Shown: positions 26,870-36,934, numbered from the stretch's first letter. The stretch: 64,000 nucleotides of DNA from an uncultured Bifidobacterium sp. (GCF_959020145.1 NZ_CAUEQY010000009.1:1-64000); one strand, 5' to 3'. Notes: generated by a model from the letters alone, not told the origin. Numbers and translations: made by a program.

Positions 26870-29800
26870 ATGGTCGAAGCAGCAGTTACCGCAGACAACA
26901 CCTGCGATACGAAGCCGTTGCGCGTAGGTCTTGACATCGGTTCCACCACGGTGAAGGCCGTGGTGCTCGATCAGACCGATTCGCTCGACGCGGTGCTCTT
27001 CTCCGATTACCGTCGCCACCACGCCAACGTGCGTGCCACCGTGGCGGGCCTGCTGGAGGACATCCACAAAGAACTTGAGGCCCGTGGCCGCGGCGACGAG
27101 CCGATTCGTCTGGCCATCACCGGTTCCGGCGGCCTTGCCTTGGCCGATAATCTCCATGTGCCGTTCGTGCAGGAGGTCATCGCCGAGACCCGCGCCATCG
27201 ACGAGGAATATCCGCAAGCCGACGTCATTATCGAACTTGGCGGTGAGGACGCCAAGATCACATATCTGAAGCCGACTCCGGAACAGCGCATGAACGGTTC
27301 CTGCGCAGGCGGCACCGGCGCGTTCATCGACCAGATGGCCACCCTGCTCGACACCGACGCGGCGGGCCTCAACGACATGGCCAAGCATTACGAGACGCTC
27401 TATCCGATCGCCTCCCGTTGCGGCGTGTTCGCCAAAACCGATCTTCAGCCGCTCATCAACGACGGCGCGGCCAAGCCCGATCTGGCCGCATCCATCTTCA
27501 CGGCGGTCGCCACGCAGACCATCGCAGGTCTGGCGTCCGGCCGACCAATCCACGGCACCGTCATCTTCCTGGGCGGTCCGCTGTTCTTCATGTCCGAGCT
27601 GCGCGAGGCGTTCCACCGCGCGCTCGAAGGCAAAGTCGACGAATTCATCGTGCCGACCGACGCGCACCTGTACGTGGCGTTCGGCTCCGCGCTGCTCGCC
27701 GGCGAACCGGACCAACTCGAGGAAGGCCAGCATTTCGAAGCACGCACCTGCGCCGATATTCTGAAAAGCCTTGAAGATCTGAAGAATCTGCCGGCCAACA
27801 CCCCCACCATGCCTCCGCTGTTCCCGACCGAAGCGGATCGCGAGGCGTTCAACAATCGCCATCATCGCGAGCACGTGCACATCGGCACTTTGGATGGCGC
27901 GCAAGGCCCGCACTTCCTCGGCATCGACGCGGGCTCGACCACCATCAAAGCGACGCTCGTCAACGACGACCGCGAAATCGTATGGTCGTCGTACGCCACC
28001 AACGAAGGCAGCCCGCTGACGGCCGCCGTCAACATCGTCAAGCAGATCCAAAGCCAGCTGCCGGAAGGCGCGTGGATCGCCCGATCCTGCGCCACCGGCT
28101 ACGGCGAAGGCCTCATCACCACCGGCCTGCACCTGGACGAGGGCGTGGTGGAGACCATGGCGCACTATCGCGGCGCGGAAATGGTTTCACCTGGCGTCAC
28201 CGCCGTCATCGACATCGGCGGCCAGGACATGAAGTATCTGGCGATTTCCGACGGCGTGATCGATTCGATCGCCGTCAACGAGGCATGCTCGTCCGGCTGC
28301 GGTTCATTCCTGCAGACGTTCGCGCAGTCCATGGGACTGACGATCGAGGAATTCACGCAGGCCGCGCTCAACTCCACGCATCCCGTCGATCTGGGCTCGC
28401 GCTGCACCGTGTTCATGAACTCCTCCGTCAAGCAGGCGCAGAAGGAAGGCGCCACGATGGAGGACATCGCGGCGGGCCTGTGCTATTCCGTGGTGCGCAA
28501 CGCGCTGTACAAGGTGATCAAGCTGCGCGATTCCGGCGAGCTGGGCGACACCGTGGTGGTGCAGGGCGGCACGTTCCTCAACGACGCCGTGCTGCGCGCC
28601 TTCGAACTGCTCACCGAACGTGAGGTGACCCGACCGAACATCGCCGGCCTGATGGGCGCGTACGGCGCCGCGTTGACCGCACGCATGCACTATTCCGACG
28701 TGGCCGACGGTCTCGACGACGGCGATTCCGCCGCTACGGAAGGTGCGAAGACGGTCGATATCGCAGGCGTCACGCACACCGCATCCAGCATCGTGTCCGG
28801 CAGCGACCTCGACAACCTGTCCATGACGTCCGAACGTGACGTGTGCAAGCTGTGCCAGAACCACTGCAAGCTCACCATCACCACATTCCAGGACGGCTCC
28901 CGCTACGTGACCGGCAACCGTTGCGAACGCGGCGGCGATTCCAAGAAGCAGCGTTCCGACAGGCCCAACCTGTACGACTACAAATACAAGCGTTGCTTCG
29001 CCTACCGTCGTCTGACCGACAAGAAGGCCACCCGCGGCGAAATCGGCATTCCACGCGTGCTCAACATGTACGAGAACTACCCGTTCTGGTTCACGCTGCT
29101 CACCTCGCTCGGCTTCAAGGTGATGATCTCCGGCCGCAGCTCGCACGAACTGTTCGAAACCGGCATCGAATCGATCGCCTCCGAAAACATCTGCTACCCG
29201 GCCAAACTCGTGCACGGCCACATCAAGTGGCTGCTCAACAAGGGCATCAAGACGATCTTCTACCCGTGCGTGAGCTATGAGGAGAACTTCGTTCCCAACA
29301 CCGACAACCACTACAACTGCCCGGTCGTGGCCAACTATCCGGTGGTCATCGGCGCGAACATGCCCGAACTGCGCGAGGAAGGCGTGCGCTACATGCGCCC
29401 GTACTTCAACATGGCCAACCATGAGCTCATGGTGGACCGCATCGTCGAGGAATTCGCCTGGGCCAACGTGACCCGCGAGGAAGCCGAAACCGCGGTCAAG
29501 GCCGCCTACGCCGAAAACGAAGTGTTCAAGCACGACGTGCAGATGGAAGGCCTCAAGGCCCTCGCCTACATGAAGGAACACGACTGCAAGGGCATCGTGC
29601 TCGCCGGCCGCCCATACCACGTCGACCCGGAAATCAACCACGGCATCCCGGAGACCATCTGCGCGCTCGGCATGGTGGTGCTTTCTGAAGACTCCATCTG
29701 CGAACTGCAGCCGGGGGAGAAGCTCAACCTGAGCGAATTCCTCGCCGAAGGCGAAGAGGATCCGCGCAAGAAGAACGCGAACGGCTTCCGCCACGTCGAC

Positions 29801-31618
29801 GACCGCAAGGTCACCAAGATGCCATTGCGCGTCACCAACCAGTGGGCCTACCATGCGCGTCTGTACGCGGCGGCCAACTTCGTCGCATCCTATCCGGGAC
29901 TCGAGCTCGTGCAGCTCAACTCCTTCGGCTGCGGCCTCGACGCCATCACCACCGACCAGGTGTCCGAGATCCTGGCGGACAAGGCCGACGTGTACACCAT
30001 GCTCAAAATCGACGAGGTCTCCAACCTGGGTGCGGCGAAAATCCGTCTGCGCTCGCTTAAGGCGGCCGTCGAAGAGCGTGAACGCAACAAGAAGAACGAC
30101 GGATTCCGCAAGACCGGCACCGAAGCGCCGACCCCCGGTCGCCAGGTCATGCTCGACACCGTCATGAAAGCCAATCCGAAACTCACCGAAGCCGTCACGG
30201 CCGCATCCAAGCGCGCGGCGGAAAACGGCAAGGGCGAATCGCAAGAAACCGCCAAAACGCAGACAAATGGCAAGGGCGCGTCCGCACACAACTCGGCGAC
30301 CCTGTCCAAGTACGCGAACCGCATCCCGTTCGGCAAGAACATGAAGGACTACACCATCGTGGCTCCGCAGATGAGCCCGATCCACTTCTCTCTGGTGGAA
30401 TCCGTCATCCGCTCCGGCGGCTACAAGTTCGACATTCTGGAGCACGCCAGCCGTGAGGACGTCGAAACCGGCCTGAAATACGTCAACAACGACGCCTGCT
30501 ATCCGGCCATCATGGTCATCGGCCAGCTCGTGGACGCGATTCTGGAAGGCAAATACGATCCGGACCACACCGCGCTCGCCATCACGCAGACCGGCGGCAT
30601 GTGCCGTGCCACCAACTACTTCGGCCTGATTCGCAAGGCGCTGGTGGACGCCGGTTATCCGCAGATTCCGGTGATCGCCATCTCCACGCAGGGCATCGAG
30701 GACAACCCGGGCTTCACCGCCACGCCGGCTTTGCTGCATCGTGCCATCAAGGCGCTTATCGTTGGCGATCTGCTGATGAAGTGCCTGTACCGCGTGCGTC
30801 CGTACGAAGTGACACCCGGCAGTGCGAACCAGCTGTACAAGACGTGGGACACCATCGTGCGCGAGACGCTCGAGAACCACGGTCGTTCCAAGACGGCACG
30901 CAAGTTCATAGGCAAGGAATACCTGCCGTATCCGACGCTCGTCAAGGAGATCGTCAAGTCGTTCGACGCGTTGCCGTTGAAGGACGAGCCGCGCAAGGTG
31001 CGCGTCGGCGTGGTCGGCGAGATCCTCGTCAAGTACCAGCCGGACGCCAACAACCATGTGGTCGACGTCATCGAATCGCAGGATTGCGAGGCCGTGGTGC
31101 CGGGCATCATGGAATTCATGACCACCCGACCGTACATTTCCGACTGGAACGAGCATTACCTCGGCATGGGCGGCAGCAAGATCGGCTATGCGCTGATGCG
31201 CAAGGGCCTCGACCTGTACAACGCTCCGGTACGCGAGGCGGTCGATCTGGCTCACGGCAAGTTCTCGCAGGATCTGCCGATGCCTGAACTGGTCAAGAAG
31301 GCCGACGAGGTCACGTCCGTGGGCGTGCAGGCCGGCGAAGGCTGGCTGCTGACCGCGGAAATCCTGGAACTCATCGAATCGGGATGCCCGAACGTGGTGT
31401 GCGCGCAGCCGTTCGCCTGCCTGCCGAACCACGTGACAGGCCGAGGCATGTTCGGCAAGATCCGCCGACTGCATCCGGAAGCCAACATCGTGTCCATCGA
31501 TTACGATCCGGGCGCTTCGGAAGCCAACCAGCTCAACCGCATCAAGCTGATGATCTCCGCTGCCAAGAAGGCGCACCGCGCAGCCGAAGAGGCGCGCAAC
31601 AGCGAGAAGGCCGCTTGA
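26870..31618 (+). CDS. acyl-CoA dehydratase activase-type protein, double ASKHA plus DUF2229
   Basis: 1582 residues. The start at 26870 (MVEAAVTADN) has AGAGGT upstream; the ORF extends 8 codons further without a site. Two ASKHA ATPase domains of the HgdC/BadF type come first (VGLDIGSTTVKAVVLDQT and FLGIDAGSTTIKATLVNDD, each with the cluster Cys region NGSCAGGTGAFIDQMA or NEACSSGCGSFLQTFA). A Cys-rich segment follows (CKLCQNHCKL, NRCERGG), then DUF2229 (RVLNMYENYPFWFTLL) and a HgdB-like dehydratase region. In known systems the activase pumps an electron to the dehydratase using ATP. No other dehydratase subunit is nearby, so substrate and role are unknown. It must be oxygen-sensitive, like its nrdDG neighbours. 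Confidence 0.88.
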   Translation: MVEAAVTADNTCDTKPLRVGLDIGSTTVKAVVLDQTDSLDAVLFSDYRRHHANVRATVAGLLEDIHKELEARGRGDEPIRLAITGSGGLALADNLHVPFVQEVIAETRAIDEEYPQADVIIELGGEDAKITYLKPTPEQRMNGSCAGGTGAFIDQMATLLDTDAAGLNDMAKHYETLYPIASRCGVFAKTDLQPLINDGAAKPDLAASIFTAVATQTIAGLASGRPIHGTVIFLGGPLFFMSELREAFHRALEGKVDEFIVPTDAHLYVAFGSALLAGEPDQLEEGQHFEARTCADILKSLEDLKNLPANTPTMPPLFPTEADREAFNNRHHREHVHIGTLDGAQGPHFLGIDAGSTTIKATLVNDDREIVWSSYATNEGSPLTAAVNIVKQIQSQLPEGAWIARSCATGYGEGLITTGLHLDEGVVETMAHYRGAEMVSPGVTAVIDIGGQDMKYLAISDGVIDSIAVNEACSSGCGSFLQTFAQSMGLTIEEFTQAALNSTHPVDLGSRCTVFMNSSVKQAQKEGATMEDIAAGLCYSVVRNALYKVIKLRDSGELGDTVVVQGGTFLNDAVLRAFELLTEREVTRPNIAGLMGAYGAALTARMHYSDVADGLDDGDSAATEGAKTVDIAGVTHTASSIVSGSDLDNLSMTSERDVCKLCQNHCKLTITTFQDGSRYVTGNRCERGGDSKKQRSDRPNLYDYKYKRCFAYRRLTDKKATRGEIGIPRVLNMYENYPFWFTLLTSLGFKVMISGRSSHELFETGIESIASENICYPAKLVHGHIKWLLNKGIKTIFYPCVSYEENFVPNTDNHYNCPVVANYPVVIGANMPELREEGVRYMRPYFNMANHELMVDRIVEEFAWANVTREEAETAVKAAYAENEVFKHDVQMEGLKALAYMKEHDCKGIVLAGRPYHVDPEINHGIPETICALGMVVLSEDSICELQPGEKLNLSEFLAEGEEDPRKKNANGFRHVDDRKVTKMPLRVTNQWAYHARLYAAANFVASYPGLELVQLNSFGCGLDAITTDQVSEILADKADVYTMLKIDEVSNLGAAKIRLRSLKAAVEERERNKKNDGFRKTGTEAPTPGRQVMLDTVMKANPKLTEAVTAASKRAAENGKGESQETAKTQTNGKGASAHNSATLSKYANRIPFGKNMKDYTIVAPQMSPIHFSLVESVIRSGGYKFDILEHASREDVETGLKYVNNDACYPAIMVIGQLVDAILEGKYDPDHTALAITQTGGMCRATNYFGLIRKALVDAGYPQIPVIAISTQGIEDNPGFTATPALLHRAIKALIVGDLLMKCLYRVRPYEVTPGSANQLYKTWDTIVRETLENHGRSKTARKFIGKEYLPYPTLVKEIVKSFDALPLKDEPRKVRVGVVGEILVKYQPDANNHVVDVIESQDCEAVVPGIMEFMTTRPYISDWNEHYLGMGGSKIGYALMRKGLDLYNAPVREAVDLAHGKFSQDLPMPELVKKADEVTSVGVQAGEGWLLTAEILELIESGCPNVVCAQPFACLPNHVTGRGMFGKIRRLHPEANIVSIDYDPGASEANQLNRIKLMISAAKKAHRAAEEARNSEKAA

Positions 31619-31634
31619 ATCGCCATTCTTATTT

Positions 31635-31678
31635 CCGTCGAACCGACGTTGGGAAACTTTCCGACGTCGGTTCGACGG
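31635..31678 (+). terminator. 15-bp hairpin after the activase gene
   Basis: CCGTCGAACCGACGT (31635-31649) pairs perfectly with ACGTCGGTTCGACGG (31664-31678), starting 17 nt after the stop codon. The T-tract is poor. Confidence 0.75.
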
Positions 31679-31844
31679 TATCTGAGCCGCCAAATCGACG
31701 GCTGATTCGGCGATCGTAAAATCGATGGTCGTCGAATCGGCATTCAAATCGCCAGCCAAATCGATGGGGAATGATGGTCGGTTATCGATTTTCCGTATAG
31801 CGTAGCCTGCGTTGCGAATGGCGCTTTTCGTTAGGATGGCCACT

Positions 31845-33116
31845 ATGACAACGCCAAAGATCACGTACGCGCACCTGCTGACCGAGCCGAATCCGAAGCA
31901 TGTGGAAAGCCTTATCAAATTCTTCGAATCCGGCTGCCAACAGCGCGGCACCGGCGGTTTTGGCGTGGAAATCGAACACCTGCCGGTACATAACAGCGAC
32001 GATACCGCGGTGACCTACTACGAAAGCAACGGCATTGAAGCGTTGCTCAACCGCATCCGCCCGTATTACGACGAAAACAAGGAATACTGGGAAAACGGGC
32101 GACTGGTCGGACTCGCCCGTGACGGCATCTCCGTATCTTTGGAACCGGGCGGACAGTTGGAAACGTCCATCGGCATCCTGCACAAGCCGGAGGAGCTCGC
32201 CACATTGTACGGCGCGTTCCGCCGCGAAGTCGACCCCATCCTCGAAGAACTTGGTTTCCGACTCGTCAACTATGGTTACCAACCGAAATCCAGTTACGCG
32301 GACATTCCCGTCAATCCGAAGGACCGGTACAAGGCGATGACCGCCTACCTGGGACGTGTCGGACAGTTCGGTCCGTGCATGATGCGTTGCTCCGCTTCGA
32401 CACAGGTCAGCATCGACTACGTTTCGGAACAGGACGCGATCGCCAAACTGCGGTTGGGCACGGTGATCGGCCCGATTCTGGCATGGTTCTTCCGCAACAC
32501 CCCGTATTTCGAAGGCAGAGAGAACCCGTATCCGCTGCTGCGCCAACGCATGTGGGATTATCTCGATTTCCAACGCACGAACGTCATCCCCGGCCTGTTC
32601 GACCCGCGTTTCGGTTGGGAGGATTACGCGGTGGACGTGCTGTCCACGCCGATGATGTTCGCCGACCTGACGCACACGCCCGAAGCGCTGGCGGTGCCCG
32701 GAACCGATCTGCACCATCCGGCGTTCTACGAGAACGCGAACGACGTGTACCCGGACCGCGAGCTCAACGCGTACGAGATCAACCATGTGATCTCCACGCA
32801 CTTCAACGACGTGCGTTTGAAGAACTTCATCGAATTCCGCCACTGGGATTCGCTGCCGGTGGCGCGCGCCGAGCGGCTTACTGAAATCATCGGCTCGCTG
32901 TTCTACGATCCGACGAATCTCGACCGACTGGAAAGCTACTTCGACGGCATCCGCGAGGAGGACGTGTTCGAGGCCAAGGCGAATCTGCAGGCGCGTGGAC
33001 GACAAGCCTCCCCATACGGCAATTCGTTGGAATTCTGGCAGGAGTTCCTGGGACTCGAAGGCGTGCTCGCCGACGAACCGGGCGATCCGAAGCATCCGGA
33101 CGTCTTCCAGGCGTGA
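31845..33116 (+). CDS. glutamate-cysteine ligase (GCS2-like)
   Basis: 423 residues. I start at 31845 (MTTPKITYAHLL), with AGGA 8 nt upstream; ATGs 3 and 11 codons earlier are weaker. The fold signatures GFGVEIEHLPVH, SLEPGGQLETSIG, MMRCSASTQVSIDY and FIEFRHWDSLP match the carboxylate-amine ligase class that joins glutamate and cysteine, like actinobacterial EgtA/GshA-type enzymes. No glutathione synthase gene lies near, so the product may be gamma-glutamylcysteine itself. The frame runs intact up to the next gene, a TetR repressor. Confidence 0.85.
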   Translation: MTTPKITYAHLLTEPNPKHVESLIKFFESGCQQRGTGGFGVEIEHLPVHNSDDTAVTYYESNGIEALLNRIRPYYDENKEYWENGRLVGLARDGISVSLEPGGQLETSIGILHKPEELATLYGAFRREVDPILEELGFRLVNYGYQPKSSYADIPVNPKDRYKAMTAYLGRVGQFGPCMMRCSASTQVSIDYVSEQDAIAKLRLGTVIGPILAWFFRNTPYFEGRENPYPLLRQRMWDYLDFQRTNVIPGLFDPRFGWEDYAVDVLSTPMMFADLTHTPEALAVPGTDLHHPAFYENANDVYPDRELNAYEINHVISTHFNDVRLKNFIEFRHWDSLPVARAERLTEIIGSLFYDPTNLDRLESYFDGIREEDVFEAKANLQARGRQASPYGNSLEFWQEFLGLEGVLADEPGDPKHPDVFQA

Positions 33117-33152
33117 CCGGCCGAGGGCCCGTCCGATGGTACGCTGTTCCAT

Positions 33153-33782
33153 ATGGTTACCGAGGGGAAAAAGCGGGTTCGTAAATCGCCCGAAGAGCGC
33201 AAACGCGAAATCATCGCGGCGGCGGGCAGGCTGATCGGCGAGAAGGGGTACTACGGTACGTCGCTCAAGGACATCGCCGACGCCATCGGCATGAGCCAGC
33301 CCGGACTGCTGCACTACATCGGCAACAAGGAGCGGTTGTTGTCGCTGCTGGTCACCGATAGCTACGACCAGCAGGGCACACCCGCCGACTTCGCTAAGTC
33401 GGGATTGCCCGGCAGCGATTCTGACGGCATGCTGTTTCCCGCATATCTGCGGTTTCTGGTCCGCTACAATGCGCAACGCCGCAGTCTGCTGCAGCTGTAC
33501 ATGGTTTTGGAAACCGAATCGTTCAACGCGGACCATCCACTGCACGAGTATTTCGAAAACCGACCGGACTTGACGTGGGATCATTATTCGCGGTTCGCAT
33601 GGAAGCTGCCGCCGCAGATCGGCGGATGGGATAATATGCGGCCGATCGTGCGGCAATGCATCGAGGCGATGGACGGTATCCAGCTGCGGTGGACTCGCAA
33701 GCCGCCGATCGACCTGTACGACGAATGGCTCGCCTTCGAACGGATGATCTTCCCCTCGCCGGTGTGGGACGGATACCGGTAG
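33153..33782 (+). CDS. TetR-family repressor, probable regulator of the GH42 gene
   Basis: 209 residues. The N-terminal helix-turn-helix is RKREIIAAAGRLIGEKGYYG then SLKDIADAIGMSQPGLLHYI. The C-terminal ligand domain carries HPLHEYFENRPD and MDGIQLRW, found also in the three other TetR proteins of the window. No Shine-Dalgarno site is visible. TACGCT stands 7 nt before the ATG, so the mRNA may be leaderless. It lies directly upstream of the beta-galactosidase gene whose promoter holds two matching palindromes. Confidence 0.9.
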   Translation: MVTEGKKRVRKSPEERKREIIAAAGRLIGEKGYYGTSLKDIADAIGMSQPGLLHYIGNKERLLSLLVTDSYDQQGTPADFAKSGLPGSDSDGMLFPAYLRFLVRYNAQRRSLLQLYMVLETESFNADHPLHEYFENRPDLTWDHYSRFAWKLPPQIGGWDNMRPIVRQCIEAMDGIQLRWTRKPPIDLYDEWLAFERMIFPSPVWDGYR

Positions 33783-33800
33783 ACCGTCCCGTGACGTGCG

Positions 33801-33899
33801 TATCTAATGGCTGTTAGTTAAGAAACGCCTGAAAATCTGCGGTACTTGACGATTTGTTTCGGAAGATATATAGTTCCTATATCTAATAACCGTTAGATA
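33801..33899 (+). promoter_or_regulatory. GH42 promoter with two TetR operators
   Basis: TTGACG (33846-33851), 17 bp, TATAGT (33869-33874) make a good sigma-70-type promoter. Operator O2, TATCTAATAACCGTTAGATA (33880-33899), is a TATCTAA-N6-TTAGATA palindrome just past the expected start. O1, TATCTAATGGCTGTTAGTTA (33801-33820), has two changes in its right arm. The pair brackets the promoter, so looping repression is possible. Confidence 0.8.
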
Positions 33900-33928
33900 T
33901 AAAAGTCAACGAGGACGATGGAGGATTC

Positions 33929-36055
33929 ATGGGCCGTTACGAGGCAGACCACATTCTGTTCGGCGCCGCATATTACGACGAATATCTCATGATGAAGGGC
34001 ATTGACCGCATCGATGAGGACATGGCGATGATGAAGGCTGCGGGACTGAACGTCATCCGCATCGCCGAATCCACATGGAGCACCTGCGAACCGCAGCCGG
34101 GCGTATTCGACTTCACCTACGTGGACCGCGCGCTCGACGCAGCCAACCGCGCCGGCATCGACGTCATCGTCGGCACGCCGACCTACGCGGTGCCCAGCTG
34201 GCTCGTCAAACTCGACCCGAGCGTGCTCGCGGTCACCCCGAGCGGCCAAGGCAAATACGGCGCACGCCAGATCATGGACATCGTCAACGCCACCTACCGC
34301 TTCTACGGCGAACGCGTGATCCGCAAGCTCATCTCCCACGTCGCCGACCATCCGGCCGTCATCGGCTACCAGGTGGACAACGAGACGAAATACTACGATT
34401 CCGTCTCCGAGGACATGCAGCGCCTGTTCGTCAAGTACCTGCGGGAGAAGTTCCACGGCGATCTGGACGAGCTCAACCACCACTTCGGCCTCGACTACTG
34501 GTCCAACCGCATCGACTCCTGGGAGGACTTCCCGGACGTGACCGCCACCATCAACGAGTCCCTGGGCGGCGAATTCGACAAGTTCCGCCGCGACCAGGTG
34601 CGCGCCTTCCTGCAGTGGCAGGCCGACATCGTGCGCGAATACGCGCATGACGACCAGTTCATCACCCACAACTTCGATTTCGAATGGCGCGGATACTCCT
34701 ACGGCGTGCAGCCGGCCGTCGACCACTTCAAGGCCTCGACCGCCGTGGACATCACCGGCGTGGACATCTACCACCCCACCGAGGACGACCTGACCGGCAA
34801 GGAGATCGCCTTCGGCGGCGACATGACCCGCTCCACCAAGGACGGCAGGAACTACCTGGTGCTCGAAACGGAGGCCCAGGGCCAGCACGGCTGGGTGCCG
34901 TTCCCTGGCCAGCTGCGCCTGCAGGCCTACTCCCACCTCGCCTCCGGCGCCGACATGGTGGAATATTGGCACTGGCACTCCATCCACAATTCCTTTGAAA
35001 CATATTGGAAGGGCCTGCTGAGCCACGACCTCGAACCGAATTCCACCTACCGCGAGGCGGGCGTGTTCGGCCGCGAGATCGCCAAACTGGAAGTGGGGGA
35101 GCGGCTCGTCCACCTGAAGAAGCACAACAAGGTGGCCATCATGGTCAGCAACGAATCGCTGACCGCGCTCGACTGGTTCCTCATCGAGGCCGGCTTCCCG
35201 TTCGGCGGCACCCTCAAGTACAACGACGTGGTGCGCAACATCTACGACGCGCTGTTCGAACTCAACGTGGAATGCGATTTCATCCCGTCCGACGCGCCGG
35301 CCGAACGCCTGGCCAAATACGAGATGATCGTGACCCCGGCACTGTACTGCACTCCGCAGGAAACAACCGACCGTCTGCGCGAATTCGTCTCCAGCGGCGG
35401 CCACCTTGTCTCCACCATGCGCTCCTTCGTAACCGACGACGAGGTGACCGTATGGCACGACCGCGCGCCGCACAACCTCACCGACGTGTTCGGCATGACC
35501 TACAACCAATTCACCCGCCCAAACGGCCACGTGTCCGTGGAATTCGCCGGAACGCTCGCCAAAACCCCGGCAAGCGACGCGCAGGCGCTCATCGAACTGG
35601 TCACCCCATTCGACGGCACCGACGTGCTCGCCAGCTACGGCCACTACGCGTGGAAGGATTACGCCGCGGTGACCCGACATGGCTTCGGCAAGGGCGACGC
35701 CGAATGGATCGCCACCCTGCTCGACGCCGACACCATCCGCGCCGTCCTGCGTGAAGCCGTGGAACACGCGGGCATCGCCGATGCCGGCACCGCGCTCGCC
35801 GGACAGGTGACGGTGCGCCGCGGAACGAACGCCCGCGGCGAGCAGGTGACGTATCTGCTCAACTACTCCGCCGACGAGGTCACCATCGACAGCCCGGTGT
35901 CGGGCGATGTGGTGGTCGCTCCGGTGGTGGTGGGCACCGACGGCACCGTCGATGAATCCGCCACCGCGGCGATCGCTCTGAAGGAGGGCTCGAAGGTCGA
36001 GGTGGGCGACAGGCTGACGATCGGCCGCTGGAATGTGGTCGTCATCGCCGGCTGA
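33929..36055 (+). CDS. beta-galactosidase, GH42
   Basis: 708 residues, usual for GH42. The barrel begins with DHILFGAAYYDEYLMMKGIDR and NVIRIAESTWSTCEPQPG. The acid/base is the Glu of VIGYQVDNET, and the nucleophile is expected in the LVLETEAQGQ segment. A middle trimerisation domain (about 390-600) and a small C-terminal beta domain follow. There is no signal peptide, so it acts in the cytoplasm on imported galactosides such as beta-galacto-oligosaccharides or lactose. GGAGGATTC precedes the ATG. It converges with the TetR gene at 36091. Confidence 0.93.
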   Translation: MGRYEADHILFGAAYYDEYLMMKGIDRIDEDMAMMKAAGLNVIRIAESTWSTCEPQPGVFDFTYVDRALDAANRAGIDVIVGTPTYAVPSWLVKLDPSVLAVTPSGQGKYGARQIMDIVNATYRFYGERVIRKLISHVADHPAVIGYQVDNETKYYDSVSEDMQRLFVKYLREKFHGDLDELNHHFGLDYWSNRIDSWEDFPDVTATINESLGGEFDKFRRDQVRAFLQWQADIVREYAHDDQFITHNFDFEWRGYSYGVQPAVDHFKASTAVDITGVDIYHPTEDDLTGKEIAFGGDMTRSTKDGRNYLVLETEAQGQHGWVPFPGQLRLQAYSHLASGADMVEYWHWHSIHNSFETYWKGLLSHDLEPNSTYREAGVFGREIAKLEVGERLVHLKKHNKVAIMVSNESLTALDWFLIEAGFPFGGTLKYNDVVRNIYDALFELNVECDFIPSDAPAERLAKYEMIVTPALYCTPQETTDRLREFVSSGGHLVSTMRSFVTDDEVTVWHDRAPHNLTDVFGMTYNQFTRPNGHVSVEFAGTLAKTPASDAQALIELVTPFDGTDVLASYGHYAWKDYAAVTRHGFGKGDAEWIATLLDADTIRAVLREAVEHAGIADAGTALAGQVTVRRGTNARGEQVTYLLNYSADEVTIDSPVSGDVVVAPVVVGTDGTVDESATAAIALKEGSKVEVGDRLTIGRWNVVVIAG

Positions 36056-36090
36056 GCCGCAAAGCGGTGGTGGCGCGTCGGCCCGCTGGG

Positions 36091-36717
36091 TCAGGGGATG
36101 AGCAGGTCGATGATGGCCTTCCATTCCCCGATGAAGTCGACGTCATGCGATCCGTTGAGCCAGCGCAGCTGCAGACCCTCCATCGCGGACAGGACCTGCA
36201 GCGCGGTGCGCTCCGGATCGGCGACACCGTCGCGCTCGGCCGCGAACGCGTATTCCTTCAGCAGATTGATTTCGCGCTGTTCGAAATACTCGTGCACGGG
36301 ATGGTCCTTGCTTAACGCCTCGCTTTCCAGCAAGGTGTAGAGACGGACCATCTCCGGACGGTCGGCGTTGGTCTCCACGGTTCCCGTGGAAATGGCCTTC
36401 AGCCCCAGATCGCAGTGGTACGCGATGCCGTCGTCAAGGACTTCGCCGGTCACGCCCTGCACGCCAAGATGCTCGGCGATGGCGATCTGATTGGTCCGAT
36501 CGGCGTATTTGAGGGTTTCCTCAAGCAGTTGTTCTTTGGATTTGAAGTAGTAAAGGAGGCCGGCTTCGGTGATGTTCTGAGCCTGGGCCACATCGCGTAT
36601 GGTGAAGCCCCAGAAACCGAACTGGGAGATGAATGAGACCGTGGTTTCGAGAATCGCCTTCCTGCGATCCTCGGCGCTCATTCGCTTTCTGGGTTTGTTT
36701 TCGGTGCGGCGACGCAT
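36091..36717 (-). CDS. TetR-family repressor, divergent from the sugar transporter
   Basis: 208 residues. The DNA-binding part is DRRKAILETTVSFISQFGFW then TIRDVAQAQNITEAGLLYYF. The ligand part has HPVHEYFEQRE and MEGLQLRW, as in its paralogues. GGAGAGCAT precedes the ATG. The likely operator core TTACTARGTAA occurs in front of its own gene (36739-36749), before the transporter (36839-36849) and before the first GH5 gene (40142-40152), so it probably controls that regulon and itself. Confidence 0.9.
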   Translation of the reverse strand: MRRRTENKPRKRMSAEDRRKAILETTVSFISQFGFWGFTIRDVAQAQNITEAGLLYYFKSKEQLLEETLKYADRTNQIAIAEHLGVQGVTGEVLDDGIAYHCDLGLKAISTGTVETNADRPEMVRLYTLLESEALSKDHPVHEYFEQREINLLKEYAFAAERDGVADPERTALQVLSAMEGLQLRWLNGSHDVDFIGEWKAIIDLLIP

Positions 36718-36827
36718 ATGCTCTCCTTCATCTGGTGCTTACTAAGGTACAAGAAGGGGGAGAAGAAGACGATGGGAACCCTTGGAACACGCCGGATTAT
36801 CGCAGACAAACGATTTGTTATATGATT

Positions 36828-36898
36828 TAACTAAGCAGTTACTAGGTAATAAAAACCGGTGACTGTGAAGCTGAATGGAACAGTGTCCGACCGGTTTT
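36828..36898 (+). promoter_or_regulatory. upstream transporter promoter region: operator and terminator-like hairpin
   Basis: A TATGAT -10 (36821-36826) is followed by the 24-bp operator at 36828-36851 (TAACTAAG...TTACTAGGTAATA), which matches 22 of 24 bases of the one at 40131-40154. Immediately after, AAAACCGGT (36852-36860) pairs with ACCGGTTTT (36890-36898), with ACTGT/ACAGT inside. It ends in four T, so it could attenuate transcripts from this promoter. Confidence 0.6.
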
Positions 36899-36934
36899 GC
36901 AAACGCTTTGAGACGGCGATGACATGACGTCGAC

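Noticed and set aside
28304..31951. 1215-codon open frame opposite the activase gene, and similar ones at 23185-25848 and 33893-36124
   Set aside because: All lie antisense to well-supported genes with recognisable motifs; long antisense frames are expected at this base composition.
36898..36911. LacI-like half site TGCAAACGCTTTGA in the transporter promoter region
   Set aside because: Only one half fits the LacI consensus and no LacI gene is adjacent; the TetR palindromes explain the region better.
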